Source: CAZUGO01 sp964619935 (GTDB lineage: Bacteria > Planctomycetota > Phycisphaerae > UBA1845 > CAIVHJ01). From it: a stretch of 56,783 nt of DNA. The translations under genes and the position numbers were made by a program. Positions 8,416 to 18,255 of the stretch are shown here, piece after piece. Location of the stretch: assembly GCA_964619935.1 (NCBI GenBank), contig CAZUGO010000007.1:1-56783 (forward strand), given 5' to 3'. Position 1 is the stretch's first letter; each line of letters opens with the position of its first letter. The notes under the pieces are model-generated. The model saw nothing but the letters and a program-made list of their open reading frames with translations. It searched no databases and was not told the origin of the DNA.

Positions 8416-9690
8416 TCCGACCAGGTGCATGCAGTTCTTTCCCTGGGCCTTGGCCTCCTGAAGCGCCTGCCCGGCCAGTTTGAGCAATTCGGTCGCGGTC
8501 GTGGCATTCCACGGAAACGAAGCTAGCCCGCCGCTGATGGTCAGGGCACCCCGGCCCTCGGGGCCCAGGGCTGCAAATTCGTGTTCGCGAAGCGATTCCT
8601 GGAAGCGTTGCATGACTTCGATGGCCTCCTCGGGATGCCTGGAGCCTGCTTTCCGCGGATTTTCCGATTCCCAGAACACCACCACGAACTCATCACCGCC
8701 GTAGCGGGCCACGACATCGCGCGTGCGGCAGCGGCGCAAGAACAGTTGGCCGGTGGACCGAATAATCTCATCGCCGGCGCTGTGTCCGAACTCATCGTTG
8801 TATTGCTTGAAGTTGTCGATGTCGAACATGCACACGGTCACTTGGAACCGCTCCGCGGCAGCCTGCTGCAGAATGGTCTCCAGGAACTGCCGCACATATC
8901 GCCGGTTGGGCAGTCCGGTGAGATCGTCGGTCATGGCCAGTTGCTGCCAATGATGCTGGCGTTGGGCCGACAACAGGATGTGCCCGAAAATCAGGGCATA
9001 GTGCCGGAGCTTGTCGACGTTGGCCCGGGAATAGCCCGAGCCGGACGGCGGGCCCAGTTCGATGGCCCCCAGTTCCTGTCCGCCGACCATCACCGGCTCG
9101 CGGAGCACGATGTCGGCACGTGGCGACCCGACCCGCTCGGTCACTCCATCGAAGGTCACCGCCACGGCGGCGGTCGGCAGGGCGGTGCCCAGAAGTTCGG
9201 CCAGTCGCTTGAGCAGGCCCTGCGGCTGCCCGGCCATGACTTGCAACGCCGCGGCGAGGGCTTCCAGTTCCGGGCCACTGGTCGGCGGCAGTGGGGTGGT
9301 GGAGCGGGCCGCGGAGTGCAGCGCCAGCAGGGGATCCAGATCGGCGGCCCGCAGCGGGCACAATACGTAGTCGGTGGCTCCGCTGGACAGCGCTTTGCGG
9401 GCCACCGGCTCGGTATGCGGCTCACAGCACAGCACCAGCGGCACGTCGGGGCCCGCCGCGACCCGCAGACCGCGGATCGCCATGGGCAAGGCCACGAACG
9501 CCGGATCGACACCCGCCAGGATGGCATGGACCGGCCCGTTGGCCAGCTCGTCGATGCCCGACAGGAAGGTCGGCGCGGTGGTGATTTGGATCGACGGATA
9601 TTGCTTGCGGAGCCAGGGGGTGATCTGGCTGACGTCCGCCACCACCAGCAGCCGCCCGGCAAACGGTGATCTCGGCCTGGGCTCAGCCAC
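8398..9690 (-). CDS. GGDEF diguanylate cyclase with receiver-like and GAF-like N-terminal domains
   Basis: A 430-residue enzyme predicted to make c-di-GMP from two GTP. The GGDEF motif is at residues 331-335 (YGGDEFVVVF), with the substrate-side MFDIDNFKQYND (288-299) and an inhibitory site RTRD at 322-325, correctly placed five residues before GGDEF. Residues 11-125 look like a degenerate receiver: the closing GATDYVLCPLRAADL has the receiver layout, but the usual Thr-Lys-Pro reads Leu-Cys-Pro. Residues about 150-245 look GAF-like. The GTG start directly abuts the TAA of the upstream gene, so the two are translationally coupled. Confidence 0.88.
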   Translation of the reverse strand: MAEPRPRSPFAGRLLVVADVSQITPWLRKQYPSIQITTAPTFLSGIDELANGPVHAILAGVDPAFVALPMAIRGLRVAAGPDVPLVLCCEPHTEPVARKALSSGATDYVLCPLRAADLDPLLALHSAARSTTPLPPTSGPELEALAAALQVMAGQPQGLLKRLAELLGTALPTAAVAVTFDGVTERVGSPRADIVLREPVMVGGQELGAIELGPPSGSGYSRANVDKLRHYALIFGHILLSAQRQHHWQQLAMTDDLTGLPNRRYVRQFLETILQQAAAERFQVTVCMFDIDNFKQYNDEFGHSAGDEIIRSTGQLFLRRCRTRDVVARYGGDEFVVVFWESENPRKAGSRHPEEAIEVMQRFQESLREHEFAALGPEGRGALTISGGLASFPWNATTATELLKLAGQALQEAKAQGKNCMHLVGSHVAS

Positions 9691-10308
9691 TTATGAACCC
9701 CCGTTCGCAGCGCCGGAATCGCCGAGCAAGGCTTGCAATTCGTCCGGACTCAGCAGCGAAGTGGCTTCGCCGTCGGGCGTCGACTCGTCGACCGCTTCGC
9801 CCAAGTCGTCGGCCTCACCGCCGTCGGCGAACTCGGCCTCAGAAAGGTCCGGGCGCGGACGCTCGCCCAGCGGACCCACCAGCTCATCGACCAGCAGGTC
9901 GGTCAGGCGGGTCGTTTCCAAGCGCGACTCGGCGGGCCGCCTGCGGGCGGTCATATCGCTTAGCACCAGGCGCCATGCGGCACAATCCACTTCGGCCCGG
10001 GCACCGCCGGCCAGCGCCTGCGGAACCCCGAGGGCCGACGCCGATCCGCCGTAGACGTAGATCGAGGTGGATCGGAAGCGCCGGGCGGTCAGCTCAAAGA
10101 ACTCGACCTCCGCGGCGGACCAGCCGTCCAAAGACGCCAGAATCAGGTCATATGGCGCCGTCCCACCGCGAACCAGCCGGGCCAATGCCGCGTAACAGTC
10201 GGGCACCTGGTCACAGGGCTGCCGGGATTGCTTCAGGACGGCGTTGAATCGAGCGGTTTCGGGGTCAGTCCGGCGGGCGATATGAAGGATGCGCACCTGG
10301 GCGGTCAA
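9691..10308 (-). CDS. Receiver-like protein with FliM-like C-terminal peptide
   Basis: A protein of about 205 residues. The N-terminal half has an alternating alpha/beta pattern like a receiver (VRILHIARR, YDLILASLDGW, STSIYVYGGS) but without a clear acidic pocket. The C-terminal 60 residues are acidic and disordered, and close with SLLSPDELQALLGDSG, very like the CheY-binding N-terminus of FliM. I choose the TTG at 10308 because GAGGA lies 5 bases upstream; a TTG at 10332 is also open. It is the first gene of a two-gene unit with the diguanylate cyclase, so it likely controls or localises that enzyme (inference). Confidence 0.65.
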   Translation of the reverse strand: MTAQVRILHIARRTDPETARFNAVLKQSRQPCDQVPDCYAALARLVRGGTAPYDLILASLDGWSAAEVEFFELTARRFRSTSIYVYGGSASALGVPQALAGGARAEVDCAAWRLVLSDMTARRRPAESRLETTRLTDLLVDELVGPLGERPRPDLSEAEFADGGEADDLGEAVDESTPDGEATSLLSPDELQALLGDSGAANGGS

Positions 10309-10345
10309 AGCAGTCCTCGTTTCTGGCGGCAAAACCAGCAGCGCT

Positions 10346-10375
10346 AATGTAACACAGTGCCGATAACCGGGTCAA
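10346..10375 (-). promoter_or_regulatory. Candidate promoter for the receiver-like/diguanylate cyclase pair
   Basis: On the minus strand TTGACC (10370-10375) is followed after 18 bases by TACATT (10346-10351), placing the start of transcription about 30 bases before the TTG start at 10308. Confidence 0.45.
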
Positions 10376-10458
10376 CGATTCGGACCCGTGGATTTGCGGA
10401 TGCAGTCACCCGGGCCCGCGGTCGATCCATGGAGGCATCGCCGCTCGGGAGACATCCA

Positions 10459-11747
<1,289 letters not shown>

Positions 11748-11754
<7 letters not shown>

Positions 11755-13055
11755 GCGGCCCGCGGGCCCGAAACGGCGGCCAGCAACGCATCGGCCAGCC
11801 GCAGCGTTTCCTGCGGACTGGCACTGCCCAGGGTCTGATAACGCTCGTGGCTGGCGGCATCCGCCATCCCGGTGCGCCCGTCCGCCAGGGCTTCGGCGAT
11901 CGCATGGTGGGCCTGGCGCAACGGCATTCCACCTTGCACCTGCTGCTCCATGTCCAGGGTCGCCCCGATGGCCCCCTGTGTCAACGCCGCCCGCAAAGCC
12001 GACTCCCGGAAACCCAACTCATCGAAGAAGGCCTCGGTCATGACGCAATGCCGGTGCAGCCCGTCGGCCGTCTCATGAACCAGCGGCTTGATCGATTGCA
12101 GATCGCGGTTGTACCCGCTGGGCAAACCCTTGAGCACAGCCAGCGCCCCGTGATGGGCCCCGGCGAGGGCGCAGCACTCGCCACGGAGAATCTCCATGGC
12201 GTCGGGGTTGACCTTGTTGGGCATCATCGACGAGCCCGTCCCAAAGGCCGCAGGGTAGTCCACCCAACCCAAGGGCGTCTGGCAGAACAAGATGACGTCG
12301 GCCGCCAGTGATTGCAGATGGATGGCTGTCTGGGCCACCAAGGCCAGGAACTCCAGACACTCATCGCGACAGGAGGTTGCGTCCAGGGCATGGAGTGCCG
12401 GCTGGTCGAATCCCAGGGCCCGGGCCTGAATGTGGCGATCGATGGCGATGGAGGACCCGGCCACCGCCCCGCTGCCCAGCGGACAAAACGCCCGCCAGTG
12501 CCCCAGACAAAACCCGAGGTGGCGCTGCACCCGATCAAAGGCGACCGCAAACCGCAAGGACCAGAACCCGACGTTGCCGGGGGCCGCAAACTGGGTGTGG
12601 GTCATCAGCGGCATGGGCAGGGCGCTCCAGTCCCGGGCCCGCCGGCAGATCACCGCAATCAAGGCCCGCAGATCCGCCAGCAGCCGCTCGCCGGCTTCGA
12701 TGACGTACAGCTTCAGAAGCGTGGCCACCTGGTCATTGCGCGACCGGGCGGTGTGGATCTTCCGACCCGGGTCGCCGACCCATTCGGTCAGGGTGGTCTC
12801 CAGCCAGGTGTGAATGTCCTCGGCGGGGTGATCCGGACAAGACCGGCCGCCATACTCCCGCTGCACACGATCCAGCCCGGCGAGGAGGGCCTGCTGTTCG
12901 GCGGGGGTCAGGATGCCCGCCGCCTGCAACGTGTCGCAGTGGGCCCGCTGTAACCGCAGCTCATGCGCCAGTAGAAACCAGTCCTGCTCCAGACAGCGGT
13001 TCAGCGGCGCAAAGGTCGGATGCAACGCCGTGTTCTGCTTCCATAACGTCGGCAT
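11748..13055 (-). CDS. argH: Argininosuccinate lyase
   Basis: A 435-residue enzyme that splits argininosuccinate into arginine and fumarate, the last step of arginine synthesis. The fumarase/aspartase-superfamily signature GSSMMPNKVNPDAMEI is present, as are TARSRNDQVAT near residue 105 and MTHTQFAAP near 155. The ATG at 13055 has GGAGGA 5 bases upstream and the N-terminus aligns with the family from LWKQN onward, so the start is secure. It lies inside the 3' end of argG by 95 bases. It is the last gene of the argR-argG-argH unit. Confidence 0.93.
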
Positions 13056-14259
13056 GGCATTCCTCCGCGAACGGCTTGCCGATCAGCGACAACCAGCTCA
13101 AACGGATGAAGCCGTTCGCGTCCTGGTGGCTGAAATCACTCTTCTCGAAGGTGGCCATCTGCTTGGTGAACAGGGCCTGGTCGGCGCCGATTTGCGAGAC
13201 GTAAGGCCAGGGGTGCAGGGTCACGGTCACCGTCCCGGACAGCATGCTCAAACAGGCACGGGCGGCCTGCTCGATCACCCGCCGTTGATCCGAGAAGAAC
13301 TCGCCGCGATACAACACCGTCCCGTAGCGCCCGCCCAGCTCCACGTAATGGTCGTACATCGGCTTGTTCAGACAACAACGCGCCAGGGCGTCGGCAGCGA
13401 CGTGCAGCAACTTGGCCGCCGGGTTGATATACACCCCCCGTGACTTGACGCCGGTAAAGCGATTCTCGATGACCAGGTCCCACGCCCACGCCGCGCCGCG
13501 AAAGCGGTGGTTCAGCGCCGTGAACAGCTCCGGCAGCTCGCCGGTCTGACCGTCGACCGCGACCACCCCGCCGCGCTCGAAGGTCACCTGCACGGTGCGG
13601 TCCGGCGGCGGCGGCGCGCCCCCACCGGCGAAACGGTCCACCACGGCCTGGAGCACCTCCGGCACATCGACCCGGGCCTGCGGATCCTCCAAGGCCCCGC
13701 CTTCGATGCTGAGATGCCACAGGTTCTCGTCCAGGCTGTAGGTCTTGGACACCGCGAAGTCCCCCGGGAAGCCCTTCTTCTGCAAGTAGTTGATCAAGTC
13801 GATGCGGCCTTCGAACGCCCAGATCTTCCACGGGGCAATCACCGGATACTGCGGCGCCAACGAGCGATAGGCAAACTCGAACCGGATCTGATCGTTGCCC
13901 TTGCCGGTGGCTCCGTGGGCCAGAGCGGCCCCGCCCAATTCATGGGCCCGCTTGACCTGCTCCAGAGCGATGAACGGCCGGGCCAGCGCCGTGCCCAGGC
14001 GGTAATTGCCCTCATAGGTGGCCCCCAGCCCGATGGCGACCGGCACCACCCGGGCATACATCGCCGGCTTGGCATCGCGAACCACAGCGGTGGCAGCCCC
14101 GAGGCCCAACGCCTGCTGCACGATCGCCGAAAAGTCCTCGTCCTGACCGACGTCGACAATTACGGCGTGAACTTCGTAGCCCTGGTCGGTAAGCCACGGC
14201 ACGATCGCCGAAGTGTCCAACCCCCCCGAGAACGCCAGAACGCACTTGTTGTCAGGCAT
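12961..14259 (-). CDS. argG: Argininosuccinate synthase
   Basis: A 432-residue enzyme that joins citrulline and aspartate using ATP. The P-loop-like N-terminus VLAFSGGLDTSAIVPWL, the HGATGKGNDQIRFE segment and APWKIWAFEGR are all in place. The ATG at 14259 has GGAG 6 bases upstream and overlaps argR by 8 bases (ATGCCTGA, where TGA ends argR). The family normally ends soon after GFIRLxG; here about 40 further residues continue in frame across the start of argH. Those extra residues look unlike any ArgG I know, so the overlap is either real or the result of a lost stop. Confidence 0.92.
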   Translation of the reverse strand: MPDNKCVLAFSGGLDTSAIVPWLTDQGYEVHAVIVDVGQDEDFSAIVQQALGLGAATAVVRDAKPAMYARVVPVAIGLGATYEGNYRLGTALARPFIALEQVKRAHELGGAALAHGATGKGNDQIRFEFAYRSLAPQYPVIAPWKIWAFEGRIDLINYLQKKGFPGDFAVSKTYSLDENLWHLSIEGGALEDPQARVDVPEVLQAVVDRFAGGGAPPPPDRTVQVTFERGGVVAVDGQTGELPELFTALNHRFRGAAWAWDLVIENRFTGVKSRGVYINPAAKLLHVAADALARCCLNKPMYDHYVELGGRYGTVLYRGEFFSDQRRVIEQAARACLSMLSGTVTVTLHPWPYVSQIGADQALFTKQMATFEKSDFSHQDANGFIRLSWLSLIGKPFAEECHADVMEAEHGVASDLCAAEPLSGAGLVSTGA

Positions 14260-14701
14260 GCTTTTCTCCGAACCATTGCTTGAACCGCCGCAGGGCCACA
14301 ACCTGCGCCCGGCGCGAGCGTGTTGCGACAAAGATCGTATCGTCACCCGCCAGCGTCCCGCCGATCGCCGACTCGTTGGCGTCGTCGATGGCCACCGCCA
14401 ACGCCTGGGCCTGACCCACCGCCGTATGGATAACGACCAGGTGCGGGCCGCAGGTCTTGAAGCGCTGGACCACCCGGGCATAATCCGCCAGCTTGCGGGC
14501 GTTGTACTCCGACTGGTCGGTAAACACATACCGACCCGAGACCTTGCGAACACCCAACTCGGACAGGTCCCGGCTGAGCGTCGACTGGGTCACGGCAATG
14601 CCCTGCTCCTCCAGCACCTGGTGCAGCTGGTCCTGGGAGATCAACAACCCGGCATTGACGTATTGCTCGATCGCGGCCAATCGTTCCTGCTTGTCCACCA
14701 T
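14252..14701 (-). CDS. argR: Arginine repressor
   Basis: A 149-residue ArgR-family hexameric repressor that senses arginine. The N-terminal winged helix has the TQSTLSRDLSELG recognition helix with the conserved Ser43-Arg44 pair. The C-terminal domain has the arginine-binding AGDDTIFVAT segment with Asp120-Asp121. It heads an operon with argG and argH, so it most likely represses its own operon. The ATG at 14701 has no Shine-Dalgarno sequence and lies 9 bases after a perfect TATAAT, so the mRNA is probably leaderless. Confidence 0.92.
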   Translation of the reverse strand: MVDKQERLAAIEQYVNAGLLISQDQLHQVLEEQGIAVTQSTLSRDLSELGVRKVSGRYVFTDQSEYNARKLADYARVVQRFKTCGPHLVVIHTAVGQAQALAVAIDDANESAIGGTLAGDDTIFVATRSRRAQVVALRRFKQWFGEKHA

Positions 14702-14710
14702 GGCCGCACG

Positions 14711-14738
14711 ATTATAGCAATTATGCAGTAGTATGCAA
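14711..14738 (-). promoter_or_regulatory. argR-argG-argH promoter
   Basis: On the minus strand TTGCAT (14733-14738) and a perfect TATAAT (14711-14716) are 16 bases apart. The -10 ends 9 bases before the argR ATG, so transcription should begin at or within a few bases of the start codon. Confidence 0.8.
14722..14737. promoter_or_regulatory. Candidate ArgR operator inside the promoter
   Basis: Two copies of TATGCA (14722-14727 and 14732-14737, reading TGCATA on the minus strand) are spaced exactly 10 bases apart, one helical turn, and fill the space between the -35 and -10. That position would block RNA polymerase. Known ARG boxes are imperfect AT-rich dyads with similar half-site spacing; identity as an ARG box is inferred. 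Confidence 0.5.
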
Positions 14739-14997
14739 CATGCCAAATCGGCCCTACCCCGGCTGCGGTCGGGCCTGGCTCCTGCTCGCCGCTTGGCCCC
14801 AGAAAGAAAATCGCCGGCGCGCTTCCGACTCAGCCTCCGCCCGGGATCCGACATTGGGGCACGGTGGCGCCCGCGGCGACATTGACTGGCGGGCGGAAAC
14901 CGGGCATTCTATGCCTGCTCGCTGCCTTGCGCGATTGACCCTTGCCGGCGCTGGCCCGCGATGTCGGCGGCGCGGCTTCCAGGGGTGACCTGAGATC

Positions 14998-15732
14998 ATG
15001 GATCAACCGCCCTGCCCCCCAGCAGTGCCGCCGCAGCGCTGGCGGACCGCCGTCGTGGTCCTGGCGGCCGGCGGTCCGATGGTCGCCGCCGTGGCATATA
15101 TCCATGCAACCGGCTCGGCGGCGGCCACCCAGGTGCTCTATTTTGCCTCCAAGGGACTCTTGAACGCGCTGCCGCTGGGCTGGTGGTGGTTCGCCGAGCG
15201 GCGGCAGACACCGCAATCCGGGCGGCGCCGCCCCCTGGGGCAGGATGTGTGCTGGGGCCTGGCCAGCGGAACGATCATCGGACTGGCCATCTGGGCGGCC
15301 TATGCAGGCTTCTTTCGCGGCCTGATCGACCGCACGGTGCTCAGTGCCCAAGTGCGGGCCTTCGGCGCCGCCGACCACTATGTCGTCTACGCCGGATTCT
15401 TGTGGCTGATCAATTCCGGGTTAGAAGAATACTACTGGCGCTGGTTCGTCTTTGGCCGACTGCGCCACATCGCCGGTGTGCCGGTCGCCGTCCTGGGCTC
15501 CAGTGCGGCATTCGCCCTGCACCACTTTGTCGTCCTGGACGCCTTCCTGCACGATCGCACGCTGGCGGCCGTCCTCAGCGCGGGCGTCGCTGCCGGCGGC
15601 GTCATCTGGGCCGTCCACTATCATCTCAGCGGACGCGTGTGGGGCGTGTGGCTCAGCCACGTCATCGTCGACCTGGCGGTGCTGTCCTGCGGCTATCACC
15701 TGCTGTTCGGCGCGGGGCGCTCCCTTTCATGA
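14998..15732 (+). CDS. CPBP family intramembrane metalloprotease
   Basis: A 244-residue multi-pass protein of the CPBP/CAAX-protease (Abi) family. All three motifs are visible: EEYYWRW (the EExxxR glutamates and arginine), then FALHHF, then HVIVD near the end. These place two Glu and two His around a metal inside the membrane. The substrate is unknown; the family ranges from prenyl-protein processing to bacteriocin immunity. It is transcribed away from argR. Confidence 0.85.
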   Translation: MDQPPCPPAVPPQRWRTAVVVLAAGGPMVAAVAYIHATGSAAATQVLYFASKGLLNALPLGWWWFAERRQTPQSGRRRPLGQDVCWGLASGTIIGLAIWAAYAGFFRGLIDRTVLSAQVRAFGAADHYVVYAGFLWLINSGLEEYYWRWFVFGRLRHIAGVPVAVLGSSAAFALHHFVVLDAFLHDRTLAAVLSAGVAAGGVIWAVHYHLSGRVWGVWLSHVIVDLAVLSCGYHLLFGAGRSLS

Positions 15733-15762
15733 TTGAGGATCGGGGCTGCCGGCCGCAGATGC

Positions 15763-17298
15763 CTACCAGCGGTAGCCGGCGGTATACCGAACCACGACCT
15801 CACCATCGGCTTCGACGCGGACCGGAAAGTGCACGGTCTGGGCGTCGATCTTCTCGAACTCATGAGACGCATCCTGGCAGGTCCAGGTGCTCCAGCGCAA
15901 GCCGCGCTCCTGTACGACGACCTGCACCGCTTCCCGCTTGTGGTTGCGCACGCGGATCTCGATGCGCTCTTCCATCTTCTTACGCGCCGTGTCGACGTTG
16001 AACTCGATCTGCTTGCGCTCGCCGACGATGTCGAAGGCGGTCCCCATGCGAATCGATACCGTCTCGTCGCGCGGGGTGTGATCAATGGCATCCTCTCCAA
16101 TGAACTCCAGCGCCCCGTCGGCGGGGTCGAGCTTGTTGACCCGAATGCGGCCCGCCGGCAACGGCATGCCCATGTGATTCTCGGCGGAGTTCTTGAAGCG
16201 CAGCAGCACCTCCACCTTGGTGTTGGATTGGGGGCTCCAGGAGCGCTCGGTCAGCGGTGCGGACAGCCGATAGTGTTGCCGGCCTTGGCCGTCGTAGAGC
16301 AGCAGCTTGTCGCAAGGCACGTCGTGCGCCGTTGGAAACAGCTCGATCTGGCGGGTGCTGCGGTCGGCCAACGTCGTCGGCCGGCCCAGGGTGTACAGAT
16401 GGTACTCGAAGAAGGCCTGCTCCTCGAAGCCGGGGGCGGCGACCCCCAAGGCCTCGGCGTACTGGACGCCGCGGCGGCGGACGGTGGGCTGCGGGGCGCG
16501 GTTGACTTCTCCGGCGACCAGCTTGAGGGTGCAGTTGCTGAATCCCGTCCCGCAGTTGTTGATCAGGCTGACCCAGGACCCCACATCCAGAACTCCGCGA
16601 TTGGCGTCCTGACCCTCACGGAAGGTGATGTTGTAGTCCGCCCACCAGGTCATCCCGGTGGTCTGGTAGGCGACCCGGGTTCGATGGGTACCGGGTTGCT
16701 GAGCCGACAGGTCCCAGACCAGCGTGGGCCGGGTGATCAGACCGCCCGGCAACTCCGAAAACCGAACGTTCACGACCCCCTGGATGATCTGCACCGAGTC
16801 ATCGGCGCCTTGCAGAATCAGACCACCGGAGGTGCTCAGCAAGGTGCCCTCGACCGTGCTGATGTGCTCGCCGCGAACCTGCTCCGCGACGATTCGCTTG
16901 TCCAGATAGCGCTCCATCAGGGCGTCGGAGTCGACCAGGTCGAACTCGAAGCTCTGCTCCAGAACATGCGTGCCGTCCGGATCGGTCAACGACGAGAAGC
17001 TCACCGTTGTCGGATCGATCAAGGCGGCCACGTCGGCGAACCGCACCACGTTGCGCCCGGCCTCGAGGTCGAGCGTCCGTTCCTGTTTGACGACGGCGTA
17101 ACCCGGTAGGTCCACCTGGGTCCGACTGCGGCTCTGGCCGGGAACCGGGCGATACCATTCCGGTGGAATGCCGCCCGGTTCGGCGCTGCTGTACACGGTC
17201 AGGGTGGTGTCGGTGGCGTCGTCCCCGTAGGACGCGATCGGCCCAAGCCACAGGCACGCGGCAACCGCCGCGGCGAAACTCCATCGCTTGTGATTCAT
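15763..17298 (-). CDS. Exported DUF4139 domain protein
   Basis: A 511-residue exported protein. A signal peptide (WSFAAAVAACLWLGPIASYG) is followed by a beta-rich N-terminal region with VEGTLLSTSGGLILQGADDS and then the DUF4139 core (VAYQTTGMTWWADYNITFRE, VGSWVSLINNCGTGFSNCTL, NHKREAVQVVVQE). The family is found widely but has no settled function. The ATG at 17298 has AGGAGTT 7 bases upstream. The open frame continues further 5' without support. Confidence 0.8.
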   Translation of the reverse strand: MNHKRWSFAAAVAACLWLGPIASYGDDATDTTLTVYSSAEPGGIPPEWYRPVPGQSRSRTQVDLPGYAVVKQERTLDLEAGRNVVRFADVAALIDPTTVSFSSLTDPDGTHVLEQSFEFDLVDSDALMERYLDKRIVAEQVRGEHISTVEGTLLSTSGGLILQGADDSVQIIQGVVNVRFSELPGGLITRPTLVWDLSAQQPGTHRTRVAYQTTGMTWWADYNITFREGQDANRGVLDVGSWVSLINNCGTGFSNCTLKLVAGEVNRAPQPTVRRRGVQYAEALGVAAPGFEEQAFFEYHLYTLGRPTTLADRSTRQIELFPTAHDVPCDKLLLYDGQGRQHYRLSAPLTERSWSPQSNTKVEVLLRFKNSAENHMGMPLPAGRIRVNKLDPADGALEFIGEDAIDHTPRDETVSIRMGTAFDIVGERKQIEFNVDTARKKMEERIEIRVRNHKREAVQVVVQERGLRWSTWTCQDASHEFEKIDAQTVHFPVRVEADGEVVVRYTAGYRW

Positions 17299-17410
17299 TG
17301 AAGAACTCCTCGAACGGCCAAGGGTGTGACTGAATGGGTTCCGGTACTTTGGACGCCGACGCGAACGCCTGGTTCCTGGGTTCTTGTGCTCGCGGGCCGC
17401 TGCGACCATG

Positions 17411-17437
17411 AAAAAAGCCCCGCCGGGCAGCGGGGCT
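17411..17437 (-). terminator. Intrinsic terminator after spoVG
   Basis: On the minus strand an 8-bp GC stem (17416-17423 with 17430-17437, loop of 6) is followed by TTTTTT (17411-17416). It lies 60 bases after the spoVG stop and should end the ispE-spoVG transcript. Confidence 0.8.
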
Positions 17438-17496
17438 GAGGTCTCACCGGCGGGCAGCCGGCGGTGCCTCGTGGCGGCCGTCCCTCAGAACCGTGG

Positions 17497-18246
17497 TCAG
17501 AGGAGGCCGGCCCCGAATGCATCATCATTGTCGTCCTGGGTAGCGGAGGCGTCGACGGCCACCTGCGACGACCGGGCGTCATCGTCATCGTCACTCACCG
17601 AGGAGGAGGTCACCGGCCCTGAACCGCGCACCGTACGGCGGTGGGCCGCATCGCGCTTCAAGTCGGCAATCAGCTCGTCATAGCCGCCGCCGTTGTCGTA
17701 ATCGCGCGTCCCGGCGCCGGGTTGGGCTTGGCCTGCGACGGGTTGGGCCTTGGCCACGGCGGGTTGCGGCCTGGCCGCCGGCTGGGGGCTGTCCGCAGGC
17801 TCGACTTCGACCAGGACCTCGTCATCGAAGCCGTCAAAATCCTCGTCCAGATCGATGGGCTTGTAGCCCGGCTGTTTGGACTTCTCCAGTTCCTCCTCGA
17901 AGGCCTCGATCACCGTATTCTGGATCCGTTCGCGGCAGGCCGCGTTGATTGGATGGGCAATATCGGCGTGCAGCTTGGAACGTCGCGCGGTCCGCTTGTC
18001 GCGGTTCTCGCTGAGCTTCTGACCGCAATCGTTGCAGAACCGGGCCCGCAGATGGTTCTTGTGGCCGCAGTGCGGGCAGCGGTCGGCCAGCTTGCGGGAG
18101 GGCATGGCCACGAATGTGCCGTTGGCTCCATCAATGATCTTGAGGTCCCGAATGACAAAATCGTTGTCCAAGGTAATGCTGCAAAACGCCCGCAGCCGCT
18201 CCTGTGGCCGGTTGACCAGTTTGACGCGAACTTCTGAAATCTCCAT
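17497..18246 (-). CDS. spoVG: SpoVG family protein with internal zinc ribbon
   Basis: A 249-residue SpoVG-family protein, a family of DNA/RNA-binding regulators. The family core is split: residues 1-51 match the N-terminal part (MEISEVRVKLVN, then IDGANGTFVAMPSRK) and residues about 93-120 match the end (HADIAHPINAACRERIQ). Between them is a zinc ribbon with Cys57, Cys60, Cys71 and Cys74 (CPHC and CNDC). The last 125 residues are Gln/Pro/Ala/Asp-rich and probably disordered. The ATG is 9 bases after the ispE stop, with GAGGG overlapping that stop. The ispE-spoVG order is common in several phyla. Confidence 0.85.
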   Translation of the reverse strand: MEISEVRVKLVNRPQERLRAFCSITLDNDFVIRDLKIIDGANGTFVAMPSRKLADRCPHCGHKNHLRARFCNDCGQKLSENRDKRTARRSKLHADIAHPINAACRERIQNTVIEAFEEELEKSKQPGYKPIDLDEDFDGFDDEVLVEVEPADSPQPAARPQPAVAKAQPVAGQAQPGAGTRDYDNGGGYDELIADLKRDAAHRRTVRGSGPVTSSSVSDDDDDARSSQVAVDASATQDDNDDAFGAGLL

Positions 18247-18255
18247 GGGTGTCCC

